Shown: in pieces, positions 7,730 to 16,217 of the stretch
Numbering within the stretch: the first letter of the stretch is position 1
Layout: each line of letters begins with the position of its first letter
Assembly: GCA_964457335.1 (NCBI GenBank)
Contig: CAYWGD010000020.1
Span: forward strand, 16,444 to 80,443
Reading direction: 5' to 3'
Length of the DNA: 64,000 nucleotides
Origin: CAJBVW01 sp964457335
GTDB taxonomy: Bacteria > Myxococcota_A > UBA796 > SXON01
Program-made: the position numbers and the translations under genes
The notes under the pieces: generated by a model
Seen by the model: only the letters and a program-made list of their open reading frames with translations
The model's database searches: none
Told to the model about the DNA's origin: nothing

Positions 7730-8986
7730 CTAGGCCTGGCGCTTGCGGTAGCTCTCGATCAGGATGTCGGCGACGTCCGACCGGATGATCCGGTTGTCCG
7801 GCCGCTCGCCGCTGACGAGCTGCTCGCGGAGCTTCGTGCCCGAGATGCTGTAGGGCGCCTCGCCGGGGTGGTTCTCGGTGAGGTCCACGCGGCCCAGGCT
7901 GTCGTAGAACGCCGCGAAGCCGACCTTGACGGGCTTCGTGTGGAGCTCGCCCGGGAGCTTCTCGAAGATCTCCTGCGCGTCGAAGTCGCCCCAGATGGCC
8001 TTCCCGTCGGCGTAGGGCGCGTCGGCGTGCTTGCGGCCGATGACGATGTGCGAAAACCCGTTGTTCTGCCGGTAGATGCTGTGCATCACCGCCTCGGACG
8101 GCCCGCCGTAGAACATCTTCATGTCGAGGCACACGAGCTCGAACACGTCGTTGAGCTCGTAGCCGACGCTCTCCCAGAGGGCCTTGTCGGAGTCGCCCTG
8201 GCCCAGCAGGCGCTGGTCGCGCAGGATGCGGTAGGTGCGGACGCGCGTGGAGGCGTCGACGTCGTCGTTCTTGAGCTGGCCGACGAGCGGGTTGAGCACC
8301 ACGCCCGCGTAGAGCCCGCGGCGGGTGAGCGTCTCGACGCCGTACACGAGCGCGTACTCGTGCGCGCGGTGCAGCGGGTTGCGCGTCTGGAACGCGAGCG
8401 CCGCCTCCCACTTCTTGTCGGCGATGAGCGCGCGCGTGCGGATGGGGGAGAGCAGCAGGTCGGCGTACTCGGGGTGCCGCGGCGCCGGGAGCACGGAGAC
8501 CTCGCCGCCGACGAGCGTGCCGCGGCTGTCGTCCGTGGCGATGCGCGCGCCCGGGTGGTCGAGGCGCGAGGTGCCGTACACCTTCTCGACGTAGCGCTGC
8601 TTGTCCCAGGCGAAGCGGCTCGACACGCGGATGGTGCCGAGGAGGTTGCCGCGCGCGTCCACGAGGGCCGCGAGGCCGCCGACCGTGAGCTTCGCCGCCT
8701 CGTCCTCGGTGACCGGGAGCGCGAGCGGGATGGTCCAGGCGTAGGCCTTGCCGCCGCGGACGATGCTCTTCTCGTCGAGCACGCGGTCGTACTCGGCCTG
8801 CTCCATGAACCCGGTGAGCGGCGAGAGCGTGCCGTCCGCGATGCGGTAGAGCACGGAGAGGTCGGCGTCCGTGACCGAGATGGTCGGGAGCGCGGCGGCC
8901 TCGGCCACGAGGGCCTTCTTCTGCCGGAAGGTGAGGAAGCGGTCGACCGGGGCGGCGAGCCCGCCGTGGACGGGGACGAGGGACAT
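7730..8986 (-). CDS. sat: Sulfate adenylyltransferase (ATP sulfurylase)
   Basis: 418 residues. The enzyme makes adenosine 5'-phosphosulfate from ATP and sulfate, the entry step of sulfate assimilation. An N-terminal PUA-like region (LSPLTGFMEQAEYD) leads into the catalytic domain. Near residue 197 lies QTRNPLHRAHEY, which contains the ATP-binding HxxH, and IVIGRKHADAPYADG and IWGDFDAQEIF are further family motifs. It is the single-subunit (Sat/Met3-like) type rather than CysDN; no other sulfate-assimilation gene is in view. The start is supported by GGAG upstream. It is divergent from bioA, with a 78-base promoter gap. Confidence 0.94.
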   Translation of the reverse strand: MSLVPVHGGLAAPVDRFLTFRQKKALVAEAAALPTISVTDADLSVLYRIADGTLSPLTGFMEQAEYDRVLDEKSIVRGGKAYAWTIPLALPVTEDEAAKLTVGGLAALVDARGNLLGTIRVSSRFAWDKQRYVEKVYGTSRLDHPGARIATDDSRGTLVGGEVSVLPAPRHPEYADLLLSPIRTRALIADKKWEAALAFQTRNPLHRAHEYALVYGVETLTRRGLYAGVVLNPLVGQLKNDDVDASTRVRTYRILRDQRLLGQGDSDKALWESVGYELNDVFELVCLDMKMFYGGPSEAVMHSIYRQNNGFSHIVIGRKHADAPYADGKAIWGDFDAQEIFEKLPGELHTKPVKVGFAAFYDSLGRVDLTENHPGEAPYSISGTKLREQLVSGERPDNRIIRSDVADILIESYRKRQA

Positions 8987-9052
8987 GGTTCGCTCCTGGC
9001 GAGGCGCGGTCGGGACCGCGCGTGCGGGGGGCTCGGGCCGTATGCCGTCGGT

Positions 9053-9058
9053 TAGCAG
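9053..9058 (+). promoter_or_regulatory. -10-like hexamer TAGCAG before bioA
   Basis: TAGCAG lies six bases before the bioA ATG at 9065 without a ribosome-binding site, in the 78-base gap shared with divergent sat. Confidence 0.35.
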
Positions 9059-9064
9059 CGCGCC

Positions 9065-10555
9065 ATGCGCACCGCCTCCGAATGGGCCGCCCTCGATCTC
9101 GCCCACCTCTGGCACCCCTTCACGCCGCACGACGAGTGGGCGCGGCAGCCGATGATCGTCGTCGACCGCGCCGAAGGCGTGACGCTCTACGACGTCGACG
9201 GGCGCGCGTTCCTCGACGGGGTGAGCTCGCTCTGGTGCAACGTGCACGGGCACCACCACCCGCGCATCGACGCCGCCGTGCGCGCGCAGCTCGACAAGGT
9301 CGCGCACACGACGCAGCTCGGCCTCGCCAACACGACCGCGATCGAGCTGGGCGCGCGTCTCGTGCAGCTGACCCGTGGTCTGGGGATTCCTGATCATGGG
9401 GCGGGGGGGAGCGGGAGCGAGCGCCCGGCGGGCGGCGCCGTGTGGCCCGGGTCCGGCGGTGGGGCCCCCCTGGGGGGGACCGCCGGGGGCCCCGGGACGC
9501 GGTTCTCGGCGCCGCCCGCCGGGCGCACGCGGACGGAGCCCCCCCGCAACGCCCCCCCTTCGTTGCCGAAGGTCTTCTACTCGGACTCGGGCTCCACCGC
9601 CGTGGAGGTGGCGCTCAAGATGGCGTTCCAGTGCCAGCAGCAGCGCGGGAACACGCGGCGCACGCGCTTCGCCGCGCTGCAGGAGGCCTACCACGGCGAC
9701 ACCATCGGCTCGGTGAGCGTGGGCGGCATGCCGCTGTTCCACGGCATCTACAAGCCGATGCTCTTCGACGCGGTGCGTATCCCCGCCCCCGACCGCGCCG
9801 GCGACGGGGAGGAGGTCATGCTCGCCGAGGCGGCGCGCCTGTTCGCCGAGCACGGCGACACGCTCGCGGCCTTCGTGTTCGAGCCGCTGGTCCAGGGCGC
9901 TGCGGGCATGCGCTCGCACTCCCCGGCGTTCCTGCGCGCGTTGACGACGATGGCCCGGGACGCGGGCGCGCTGCTCGTGGCCGACGAGGTCGCCACGGGC
10001 TTCGGCCGCACGGGCACGATGTTCGCGATGGAGCAGGTCGGCGTCGCCCCGGACTTCTTGTGCGTCGCGAAGGGGCTCACGGGCGGCTACCTCCCGCTCG
10101 CGGCCACGCTCACGACCGAGGCGGTGTTCGACGCCTTCCGCGGCCCGCCCAGCGCGAACCGCACGTTCTTCCACGGCCACACGTACACGGGCAACCCGCT
10201 CGCGTGCGCGGCCGCGCTCGCGTCGCTCGACCTCTTCGAGGAGGAGCAGATCATCGCGGGCCTGCCGCGCAAGGTCGAGTCGCTCCGGGCGGCGCTCGGC
10301 ACGCTCCACCACCCCGCGGTGCGCGAGCTGCGCCAGGTCGGGCTCATGGCGGCCGTCGTGCTCGGCGACTTTCCGAGCGAGGCGCGCGTGGGGCACCGCG
10401 TCGCGCTCGCCTGCCGCGACCACGGCGCCATCCTGCGCAACCTGGGCGACGCGGTCGTGCTCATGCCCCCGCTCGCGATGGAGCCCGACGACCTGCGGCG
10501 CCTCGTCGACGCGCTCGGGGCCGCGATCGTGGACGTGGTGGGCGCCTCATCCTGA
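9065..10555 (+). CDS. bioA: BioA transaminase carrying an in-frame repeat insertion
   Basis: 496 residues against about 430-450 for the family. BioA is a PLP enzyme that converts 7-keto-8-aminopelargonate to 7,8-diaminopelargonate using SAM. LWHPFTPHDEW, SSLWCNVHGHHHP, VFYSDSGSTAVEVALKMA, FEPLVQGAAGM, VADEVATGFGRTG and the PLP lysine in CVAKGLTGGYLPLA are all present. Between VQLTRGL and LPKVFYSDSG about 60 residues (108-167) have no place in the family; they are encoded by a long GC-palindromic repeat and read as low-complexity Gly/Pro/Arg. The frame is kept and every catalytic motif is intact, so a functional enzyme with an extra surface loop is the simplest reading. Loss of function is possible. 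Confidence 0.92.
   Translation: MRTASEWAALDLAHLWHPFTPHDEWARQPMIVVDRAEGVTLYDVDGRAFLDGVSSLWCNVHGHHHPRIDAAVRAQLDKVAHTTQLGLANTTAIELGARLVQLTRGLGIPDHGAGGSGSERPAGGAVWPGSGGGAPLGGTAGGPGTRFSAPPAGRTRTEPPRNAPPSLPKVFYSDSGSTAVEVALKMAFQCQQQRGNTRRTRFAALQEAYHGDTIGSVSVGGMPLFHGIYKPMLFDAVRIPAPDRAGDGEEVMLAEAARLFAEHGDTLAAFVFEPLVQGAAGMRSHSPAFLRALTTMARDAGALLVADEVATGFGRTGTMFAMEQVGVAPDFLCVAKGLTGGYLPLAATLTTEAVFDAFRGPPSANRTFFHGHTYTGNPLACAAALASLDLFEEEQIIAGLPRKVESLRAALGTLHHPAVRELRQVGLMAAVVLGDFPSEARVGHRVALACRDHGAILRNLGDAVVLMPPLAMEPDDLRRLVDALGAAIVDVVGASS
9392..9558 (+). repeat. GC-palindrome element, enlarged copy inside bioA
   Basis: The outer ends match the window-wide family (GATCATGGGGCGGGGGG at the left, CCCCCCCGCAACGCCCCCCC at the right). 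Inside is a perfect 20-bp inverted repeat, 9421-9440 against 9507-9526, with further nested complementary GC tracts, so the whole copy can fold as one long hairpin. It lies in the sense orientation of bioA and has no stop in the frame used. Confidence 0.85.
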
Positions 10556-10598
10556 TGGGAGCGCCGCCGGGAGCGGGCGCGCTCTCGCGCCGGGGTGC

Positions 10599-10615
10599 GG
10601 GGGCCGATGGCCCCC
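10599..10615. terminator. Hairpin downstream of bioA
   Basis: GGGGGCC, GAT, GGCCCCC forms a perfect 7-bp stem about 45 bases after the bioA stop, just before a copy of the GC-palindrome repeat. It has no T-run. Confidence 0.35.
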
Positions 10616-10618
10616 GCC

Positions 10619-10657
10619 GGGGGCGTTGCGGGGGGGTGGGCCCCCCCGCCCCAAGAA
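10619..10657 (-). repeat. GC-palindrome element, intergenic copy
   Basis: The reverse complement reads TTCTTGGGGCGGGGGGG, a short spacer, then CCCCCCCGCAACGCCCCC. It lies between bioA and the OmpA gene and is antisense to both. Confidence 0.85.
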
Positions 10658-10713
10658 CAAGAGGAGCGCACGGTCGCGTCGGGGCACGTCGCAGTCGCGT
10701 AATGCACGCGCGC

Positions 10714-10742
10714 TTGCGGGGGCTCGGGGGCCCCGGTAGTGT
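10714..10742 (+). promoter_or_regulatory. Candidate promoter of the OmpA unit
   Basis: TTGCGG (10714-10719), a 17-base spacer and TAGTGT (10737-10742) precede by seven bases an ATG at 10750 that opens a nine-codon reading frame overlapping the OmpA start. Confidence 0.35.
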
Positions 10743-10749
10743 CCGGGCC

Positions 10750-10779
10750 ATGTACGTCGCGGGTACCCCATGCTGCTGA
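10750..10779 (+). CDS. Nine-codon upstream ORF overlapping the OmpA start
   Basis: ATG at 10750 encodes MYVAGTPCC and stops at 10777-10779. The OmpA ATG at 10770 lies inside it in another frame. The position, seven bases after a TAGTGT hexamer, fits a leaderless mRNA beginning at this ATG. The OmpA start itself has no visible ribosome-binding site, so ribosomes finishing the short frame could back up and reinitiate. This is inferred from layout only. Confidence 0.4.
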   Translation: MYVAGTPCC

Positions 10780-12677
10780 TTCCGCTCACCCTGCTCGCCC
10801 CGGACGCCGCCGCCCTGGACGTCGACACCTTCTCGCTCGCGAGCTCCGCGCTCGACGGGCAGGGGGGCCTCCAGCTGGAGAGCCCCACCTTCGGCTGGCC
10901 GCGCGCCTTCTACGGCGGCCTCGGGGTGGTGTACGCCCACGCGCCGCTGGTGCGCGTGTACGCCGACGGCACCGAGGATCCCATCGTCACGGACTCCTTC
11001 GCGACGCGCCTCGCCGCCGGCTACACGCTCCTGGGCACGGTCCGGCTCGGCCTGGACCTGCCGCTCTACCCCTACGTGGGGGGCCCGGCGGACGCCGACT
11101 ACAACGGCGTCTCCATCGGCGACGCGCGGCTGCGCGGCGTGGTGCGTGTCCCGATCGGCGAAGGGACGCCCCTGTCGCTCGCGATCGTCCCCTCGCTGAC
11201 GCTCCCGACGGGCGAAGTCGCGGCCTTCACGGGCAACGGCAGCTTCGGCGGCGGGCTCGGCGCGGCGGCCGGCTACCGGCTGACCGACGCGGTGCAGCTC
11301 ACCGCGAACATCGGCTTCCGCGCGGCGCAGGGCTCCGCGATCGGCAACCAGGCCTTCGGCTCGAACATCGACCTCGGCCTGGGCGGCGCCTACGCCGTGC
11401 GCGAGGACCTGAGCGTGGGCCTGGAGCTCGACGGCGCCGTGGACCTCGCCGGCGGCCTCGGGAGCTGGATGGACAACCCCTTCGAGCTCCACGCCTACGG
11501 GCGCTACGGGAAGTCCGCGGGCATCCAGGCGCTCCTCGGCGTGGGGACCGGCGTCGTGGGCGGCGTGGGTGCGCCCGACGTGCGCGTGCTCGCGGCCGTC
11601 GGGTACCGCCTGCCGGGCCAGGAGCCCATCGCGGACACCGACGGCGACGGCATCTACGACGACACCGACGTGTGCGTGCAGGTGCCCGAGGACGCCGACG
11701 GCTTCGAGGACACCGACGGCTGCCCCGACGAGGACAACGACGGCGACGGCATCCTCGACCGCACGGACGCGTGCCCCGACCAGGCCGAGGACCGCGACGG
11801 CTGGAAGGACCTCGACGGCTGTCCCGAGCCCGACAACGACGAGGACGGCCTCCCCGACGCCCAGGACGCCTGCCCCGACGAGGCCGGCCCCGCCGCGTCG
11901 AAGGGCTGCCCCGACCGCGACGGCGACACCGTGATCGACCGCGAGGACGACTGCCCCGACGTGCCCGGCCTGCCCGAGCTCGGCGGCTGCCCCGACCGCG
12001 ACAAGGACCGCGTCCCCGAGCCGCGCGACCAGTGCCCCGACGAGCCGATCGACCCGCGCGAGGACCCCACGCGCTCCGACGGCTGCCCGCGGCGGGTGTT
12101 CGTCACGATGGAGAAGATCGAGATCCTCGAGAAGGTGTTCTTCGACACGAACAAGACGACGATCAAGCAGCAGTCCTACGGGCTGTTGGCCGACGTGGCG
12201 AAGATCCTGAACGACAACCCGGACATCGCGACGATCGAGGTGGCAGGGCACACGGACAGCGTCGGGAACGACGTGGCGAACCAGAAGCTCTCGCAGGGCC
12301 GCGCGGAGTCGGTGGTGAAGCACCTCTCGACCATCGGCGGCGTTGAAGCCGGCCGCCTCGTGGCGGTCGGCTACGGCGAGATGCGCCCCATCGACACCAA
12401 CTCGACCGAGGCCGGCCGCGGCAACAACCGGCGCGTGGAGTTCGTGATCAAGGCCATCACCGGCAAGCGGACCCAGCCGCCCACGCCGGCCAGGCCGACC
12501 GAGGCGCCGAAGCCGGCCGAGGCGCCCGCACCGGTTCCCGCGCCGGCTCCCGCACCGGCTCCCGCGCCCGCACCGGCGCCCGCACCGGCACCGGCACCGG
12601 CGCCCGCGCCGGCTCCTGAACCGGCGCCCGTGCCCAAGGAGGGCGGGTCGCCGGAGGATCCGCCGGCGCCGTGGTGA
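10770..12677 (+). CDS. OmpA-family protein with TSP3 calcium repeats
   Basis: 635 residues. A signal peptide (MLLIPLTLLAPDAAA) precedes a beta-barrel-like region to about residue 285. Thrombospondin type-3-like Asp-rich repeats follow at 289-446 (DTDGDGIYDDTDVC, then several DxDxDG...CPD units), which should bind calcium. An OmpA C-terminal peptidoglycan-binding domain occupies about 447-562 (VFFDTNKTTIKQQS, AGHTDSVGNDVAN, NNRRVEFVI). The last 65 residues are an Ala-Pro tail encoded by a short-period tandem repeat. It is likely an outer-membrane protein tethered to peptidoglycan. The start lacks a ribosome-binding site and lies inside a short upstream frame. Confidence 0.9.
   Translation: MLLIPLTLLAPDAAALDVDTFSLASSALDGQGGLQLESPTFGWPRAFYGGLGVVYAHAPLVRVYADGTEDPIVTDSFATRLAAGYTLLGTVRLGLDLPLYPYVGGPADADYNGVSIGDARLRGVVRVPIGEGTPLSLAIVPSLTLPTGEVAAFTGNGSFGGGLGAAAGYRLTDAVQLTANIGFRAAQGSAIGNQAFGSNIDLGLGGAYAVREDLSVGLELDGAVDLAGGLGSWMDNPFELHAYGRYGKSAGIQALLGVGTGVVGGVGAPDVRVLAAVGYRLPGQEPIADTDGDGIYDDTDVCVQVPEDADGFEDTDGCPDEDNDGDGILDRTDACPDQAEDRDGWKDLDGCPEPDNDEDGLPDAQDACPDEAGPAASKGCPDRDGDTVIDREDDCPDVPGLPELGGCPDRDKDRVPEPRDQCPDEPIDPREDPTRSDGCPRRVFVTMEKIEILEKVFFDTNKTTIKQQSYGLLADVAKILNDNPDIATIEVAGHTDSVGNDVANQKLSQGRAESVVKHLSTIGGVEAGRLVAVGYGEMRPIDTNSTEAGRGNNRRVEFVIKAITGKRTQPPTPARPTEAPKPAEAPAPVPAPAPAPAPAPAPAPAPAPAPAPAPAPEPAPVPKEGGSPEDPPAPW
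12470..12650 (+). repeat. Ala-Pro coding tandem repeat
   Basis: Degenerate short-period repeats of GCxCCG-type codons encode the (AP)n tail of the OmpA protein. Copy number is likely to vary between strains by slippage. Confidence 0.7.
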
Positions 12678-12803
12678 GCCCCTGATGCCCGGCTACGGCG
12701 GGGTCCACTCCCCGACGGCGGCGAGGACGATGTCGGCGTCCTCCTCCTCGCCGCCGGGCTTCCCGTCGACCTCCGACCTCCCGTGACGCGGGACGGCTCC
12801 CCC

Positions 12804-14903
12804 CTACGCCGCCGTCCCCTCCGCGAAGAACCGCTCGCCGCGCTCCGCCATCCGCACGAGGATCGGCGCGGGCGCGTAGCGCTCGCCGAGCTCGTCGGCG
12901 AGGGCCCGCAGCTCCGCGACCAGCGCGGGGAGGCCCTGCCGGTCCATCCACGCGAGCGGGCCGCCCGTGTTCGGCGCGAAGCCGACGCCGAAGATGGCGC
13001 CCACCTCGGCGTCGCGCCAGTTGCGCACGATGCCCTCGTCCAGCGCCCGCGCGACCTCCGCGGCCTGGATGAGCATCAGGCGGCGCGCGAGGTACGCCAC
13101 GCCGGTCTTCGCGGGCGTGCCCGTGGCCAGCTCGCGCAGGCCCGGCCAGATGCGCCGCTCGCCCTCGTAGTCGTAGAAGCCCTTCCCGCCGGCCTTCCCG
13201 GTGCGGCCGAGCTCCTCGACCAAACGCCGCACGAGCGCGACGCCGGCGAGGTCGAGCGGCTTGCCCGTCACGACGCCGCGCGACTCGAAGGCGTGCAGGC
13301 CGAGCGTGAGCGTGACCTCGTCGAACTCCTTCAGCGGCGGGACGACCATGCCGGTGGTGCGCGCGGCCCACTCGATGAGCACCGGGTCGTGCCCCTCGGC
13401 GACGAGCTGGCACCCTTCCAGGATGTAGCTTGCGAAGAGCCGCGTCGTGTAGAAGCCGTAGCCGTCGTTGACGACGATGCTCGTCTTCTTGATGCGGTTC
13501 CCGAACGCGAGCGCGCGGGCCAACGTCTCGTCGCTGGTCTTCTCTCCGACGATGATCTCGAGGAGCGGCATCCGCTCGACCGGCGAGAAGAAGTGCATGC
13601 CGACGAAGTTGGCGGGGTTCTTCGACGCCTTCGCGAGCAGCGAGATGGGGATCGCGCTCGTGTTGGACGCGAACACCGCGTCGGGACCCAGGAGCGCCTC
13701 CACCTCGGCGGTCACCTTCGCCTTCACCGCCACGTCCTCGACGACCGCCTCGATGACGAGGTCCGTGCCGACGAGATCCTGGAGGTCGAGCGTGTAGGTG
13801 ATGCGCCCGAGGATGGCGGCGCGCTCGTCCGTCGAGAGGTGCTTGAGGCCGGCGGCTTGCGCCTGGTTGTGGGCCTTCGCGCCCTCGAGCGCCTCCGCAC
13901 GGATGTCCTTGAGGACGACGGTGTAGCCGCGCTGGGCGCACACGAAGCCGAGGCCCGCGCCCATCATGCCGGCGCCGAGGATCGCGACCTTCCGGAAGCG
14001 CGCGTCCGCGATCCTCGGCAGGCCGTCCTGCCGCTCGACCGCGCTCTTGTGGTACCAGAACGTCCGGATCATGTCCTTCGCCTGGTCCGACACGGCGAGC
14101 CGGGCGAAGTGCCGCGCCTCGATGGCCACGCCCGCGTCGAAGGTCACGGCGAGGCCCTCGGCCACGGCGCGCACGGCGGCCTCGGGGGCCGGGAACACGC
14201 CCGCGGTCTTCTTCTCGAGCATCGCGCTCGCGATGAGGAGCAGGTTGCGCGCCTCCTCGCTGCCGGGCTGGGCGCCGGGGATCTTCGCGCCCTTGTCCCA
14301 GGGCTGCTTCGCGCCGGGGTTGGCGAGGATCCACGCCTTCGCCGCCGCGTAGGCGGCCTCCCGCGTGGGCACCACCTCGTCGAGGAGCCCGACCTTCTGG
14401 GCCTTCGGCGCGCGGAGGATCTGCCCCTGGGCGATGATCTCGAGCGCCGCCTGGATGCCGACGAGGCGCGGGAGGCGCTGCGTGCCGCCGCCGCCGGGGA
14501 TCACGCCGAGGTTCACCTCGGGCAGCCCGATCTGTACGTCCTCCGTCGCGATGCGACGGTGACAGGCGAGCGCGATCTCGCAGCCGCCGCCGAGGGCCGA
14601 GCCGGCGATCACGGCCACCACGGGCACGCCCGCGGTCTCGAGCCGCCGCAGGAGCGCGTTCAGGCCCGACGCGGCGCGGCGCACCTCCGCGGGGTCGCGG
14701 AGCGCGAAGACCATGTCCAGGTCGGCGCCCACGCAGAAGTCGCGGTTGCCGGACGTGAGCACGATGCCCTTCCGCCCCGGCGTCGCGAGCGCCTCGTCGA
14801 GCGCCTTCGACATGGCCTCGCCGAAGGCCGCGTTGATCTTGTTCACCTTCGGCATGGCCAAGGTGAGGATCAGGATTCCGTCGTCGTTGGTGATGGTGTA
14901 CAC
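12804..14903 (-). CDS. fadJ: FadJ/FadB-type bifunctional beta-oxidation enzyme
   Basis: 699 residues from GTG at 14903, one base after the thiolase stop. An N-terminal enoyl-CoA hydratase domain (about 1-190; both catalytic Glu regions, GGGCEIALAC and GLPEVNLGVIPGGGGTQR) hydrates enoyl-CoA. A central NAD-binding 3-hydroxyacyl-CoA dehydrogenase domain starts near residue 305 (VAILGAGMMGAG), with the catalytic His in VGMHFFSPVERMPLLEII. A tandem C-terminal dehydrogenase region follows to the end. With the thiolase just upstream it forms a fadA-fadJ operon turning enoyl-CoA into acetyl-CoA. The frame beyond the stop stays open for some 30 codons without a start, probably vestigial. Confidence 0.94.
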   Translation of the reverse strand: MYTITNDDGILILTLAMPKVNKINAAFGEAMSKALDEALATPGRKGIVLTSGNRDFCVGADLDMVFALRDPAEVRRAASGLNALLRRLETAGVPVVAVIAGSALGGGCEIALACHRRIATEDVQIGLPEVNLGVIPGGGGTQRLPRLVGIQAALEIIAQGQILRAPKAQKVGLLDEVVPTREAAYAAAKAWILANPGAKQPWDKGAKIPGAQPGSEEARNLLLIASAMLEKKTAGVFPAPEAAVRAVAEGLAVTFDAGVAIEARHFARLAVSDQAKDMIRTFWYHKSAVERQDGLPRIADARFRKVAILGAGMMGAGLGFVCAQRGYTVVLKDIRAEALEGAKAHNQAQAAGLKHLSTDERAAILGRITYTLDLQDLVGTDLVIEAVVEDVAVKAKVTAEVEALLGPDAVFASNTSAIPISLLAKASKNPANFVGMHFFSPVERMPLLEIIVGEKTSDETLARALAFGNRIKKTSIVVNDGYGFYTTRLFASYILEGCQLVAEGHDPVLIEWAARTTGMVVPPLKEFDEVTLTLGLHAFESRGVVTGKPLDLAGVALVRRLVEELGRTGKAGGKGFYDYEGERRIWPGLRELATGTPAKTGVAYLARRLMLIQAAEVARALDEGIVRNWRDAEVGAIFGVGFAPNTGGPLAWMDRQGLPALVAELRALADELGERYAPAPILVRMAERGERFFAEGTAA

Positions 14904-14904
14904 G

Positions 14905-16131
14905 TCACACCCGCTCGATGATGGTGGCGATGCCCATCCCGCCGCCCACGCAGAGGGTGACGAGGCCGGTGGAGAGCCCGCGATCCTCGAGCGCGTCGAG
15001 GACCGTGCCGAGCAGCATGGCGCCGGTGGCGCCGAGGGGGTGGCCGAGCGCGATCGCGCCACCGTTCACGTTGAGCTTGTCGTCCGGCACGCCGAAGTGG
15101 CGCTGCCAGGCGAGGGGCACCGCCGCGAAGGCCTCGTTGACCTCGAAGAGGTCGATGTCGCCGATGGCCATGCCCGCCTTCCGGAGCGCCTTCTCCGTGG
15201 CCGGGATCGGCCCGTCGAGCATGAGCACGGGCTCGTCGCCCACCACCGCGACCGAGCGGATGCGCGCGCGGGGCTTCAGACCGAGCGCCTCGCCCTTCGC
15301 GCGCCGCCCGACCAGGACCGCCGTGGCGCCGTCGACGATGCCGCTGGAGTTGCCGGCGTGGTGCACGTGCCGGATGCGCTCGACGTGCGGGTACCGCTCC
15401 TTCGTCAGCGCATCGAGGCCGAACTGCTCGCCCATCACCTGGAAGCTCGGCGCCAGCTTCGCCAGGCCCTCGGGCGTGGCGTCGCGCCGCGGCAGCTCGT
15501 CGACCGCGAGGATGACCTCGCCGTTCTCGTCCTTCACGGGGACGACCGAGCGCCGGAACGCGCCGGCGTCCATCGCCGCGACCGCGCGCTTCTGGCTCTG
15601 GAGCGCGAAGGCGTCGGCCTCTTCGCGGGTGACGCCGCGCAGCGTCGCGAGCAGATCCGCGGAGATGCCCTGCGGCACCGCGCCGAGCTGGAAGACGACC
15701 TGCGGGTCGAACAGCGCGCCGCCGTCGCTGCCCATCTTGACGCGCGACATGCTCTCGACGCCGCCGGCGACCACCAGCTCGTGGAAGCCCGACGCCACCA
15801 TCGCCGCCGCGTGGTTCACCGCTTCGAGCCCCGAGGCGCAGAAGCGGTTGAGCGTGACGCCCGGCGCGTCGGTCGAGTAGCCGGCCGTGAGCACCGCGGT
15901 GCGCGCGATGCACGCGCCCTGGTCGCCCACCTGGGTGACGCAGCCGACCACCACGTCGTCCACCTGCGCGGTGTCGAGCCCGGTGCGGTCGCGGAGCGCC
16001 ACGAGCGCGGTGGAGAGCAGGTCGAGGGGCTTCACGCCGTAGAGCGAGCCGTTCTCCTTCCCACGCCCGCGCGGCGTGCGCACGGCGTCGAAGATCCATG
16101 CGTCGGGAGTTCGGGCGTCGGAGATGGACAT
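14905..16131 (-). CDS. fadA: Acetyl-CoA acyltransferase (thiolase) of the fad operon
   Basis: 408 residues. The enzyme cleaves 3-ketoacyl-CoA with CoA in beta-oxidation. The nucleophilic Cys is in LNRFCASGLEAVNHA, the second active-site region is GGAIALGHPLGATGA, and the C-terminal acid/base Cys is in CVGGGMG. The ATG at 16131 follows a GGAGG site; a TACATT hexamer lies about 25 bases upstream, so this is probably a leadered transcript. The stop is one base from the GTG of fadJ. Confidence 0.93.
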   Translation of the reverse strand: MSISDARTPDAWIFDAVRTPRGRGKENGSLYGVKPLDLLSTALVALRDRTGLDTAQVDDVVVGCVTQVGDQGACIARTAVLTAGYSTDAPGVTLNRFCASGLEAVNHAAAMVASGFHELVVAGGVESMSRVKMGSDGGALFDPQVVFQLGAVPQGISADLLATLRGVTREEADAFALQSQKRAVAAMDAGAFRRSVVPVKDENGEVILAVDELPRRDATPEGLAKLAPSFQVMGEQFGLDALTKERYPHVERIRHVHHAGNSSGIVDGATAVLVGRRAKGEALGLKPRARIRSVAVVGDEPVLMLDGPIPATEKALRKAGMAIGDIDLFEVNEAFAAVPLAWQRHFGVPDDKLNVNGGAIALGHPLGATGAMLLGTVLDALEDRGLSTGLVTLCVGGGMGIATIIERV

Positions 16132-16217
16132 CGGGGGGCCTCCGCGGGACCCCGGGAATGTACCCCATCCCCCTGAATGGTGGTTCAGTTCGAGCGAGAA
16201 CGCGGCGCGCGCCCCGG

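Noticed and set aside
12678..12803. An extra small gene after the fadJ stop
   Set aside because: The fadJ frame stays open for about 30 codons past its stop and reads like protein (EEEDADIVLAAVGEW), but no start codon precedes it. Most likely it is a vestigial C-terminus or chance.
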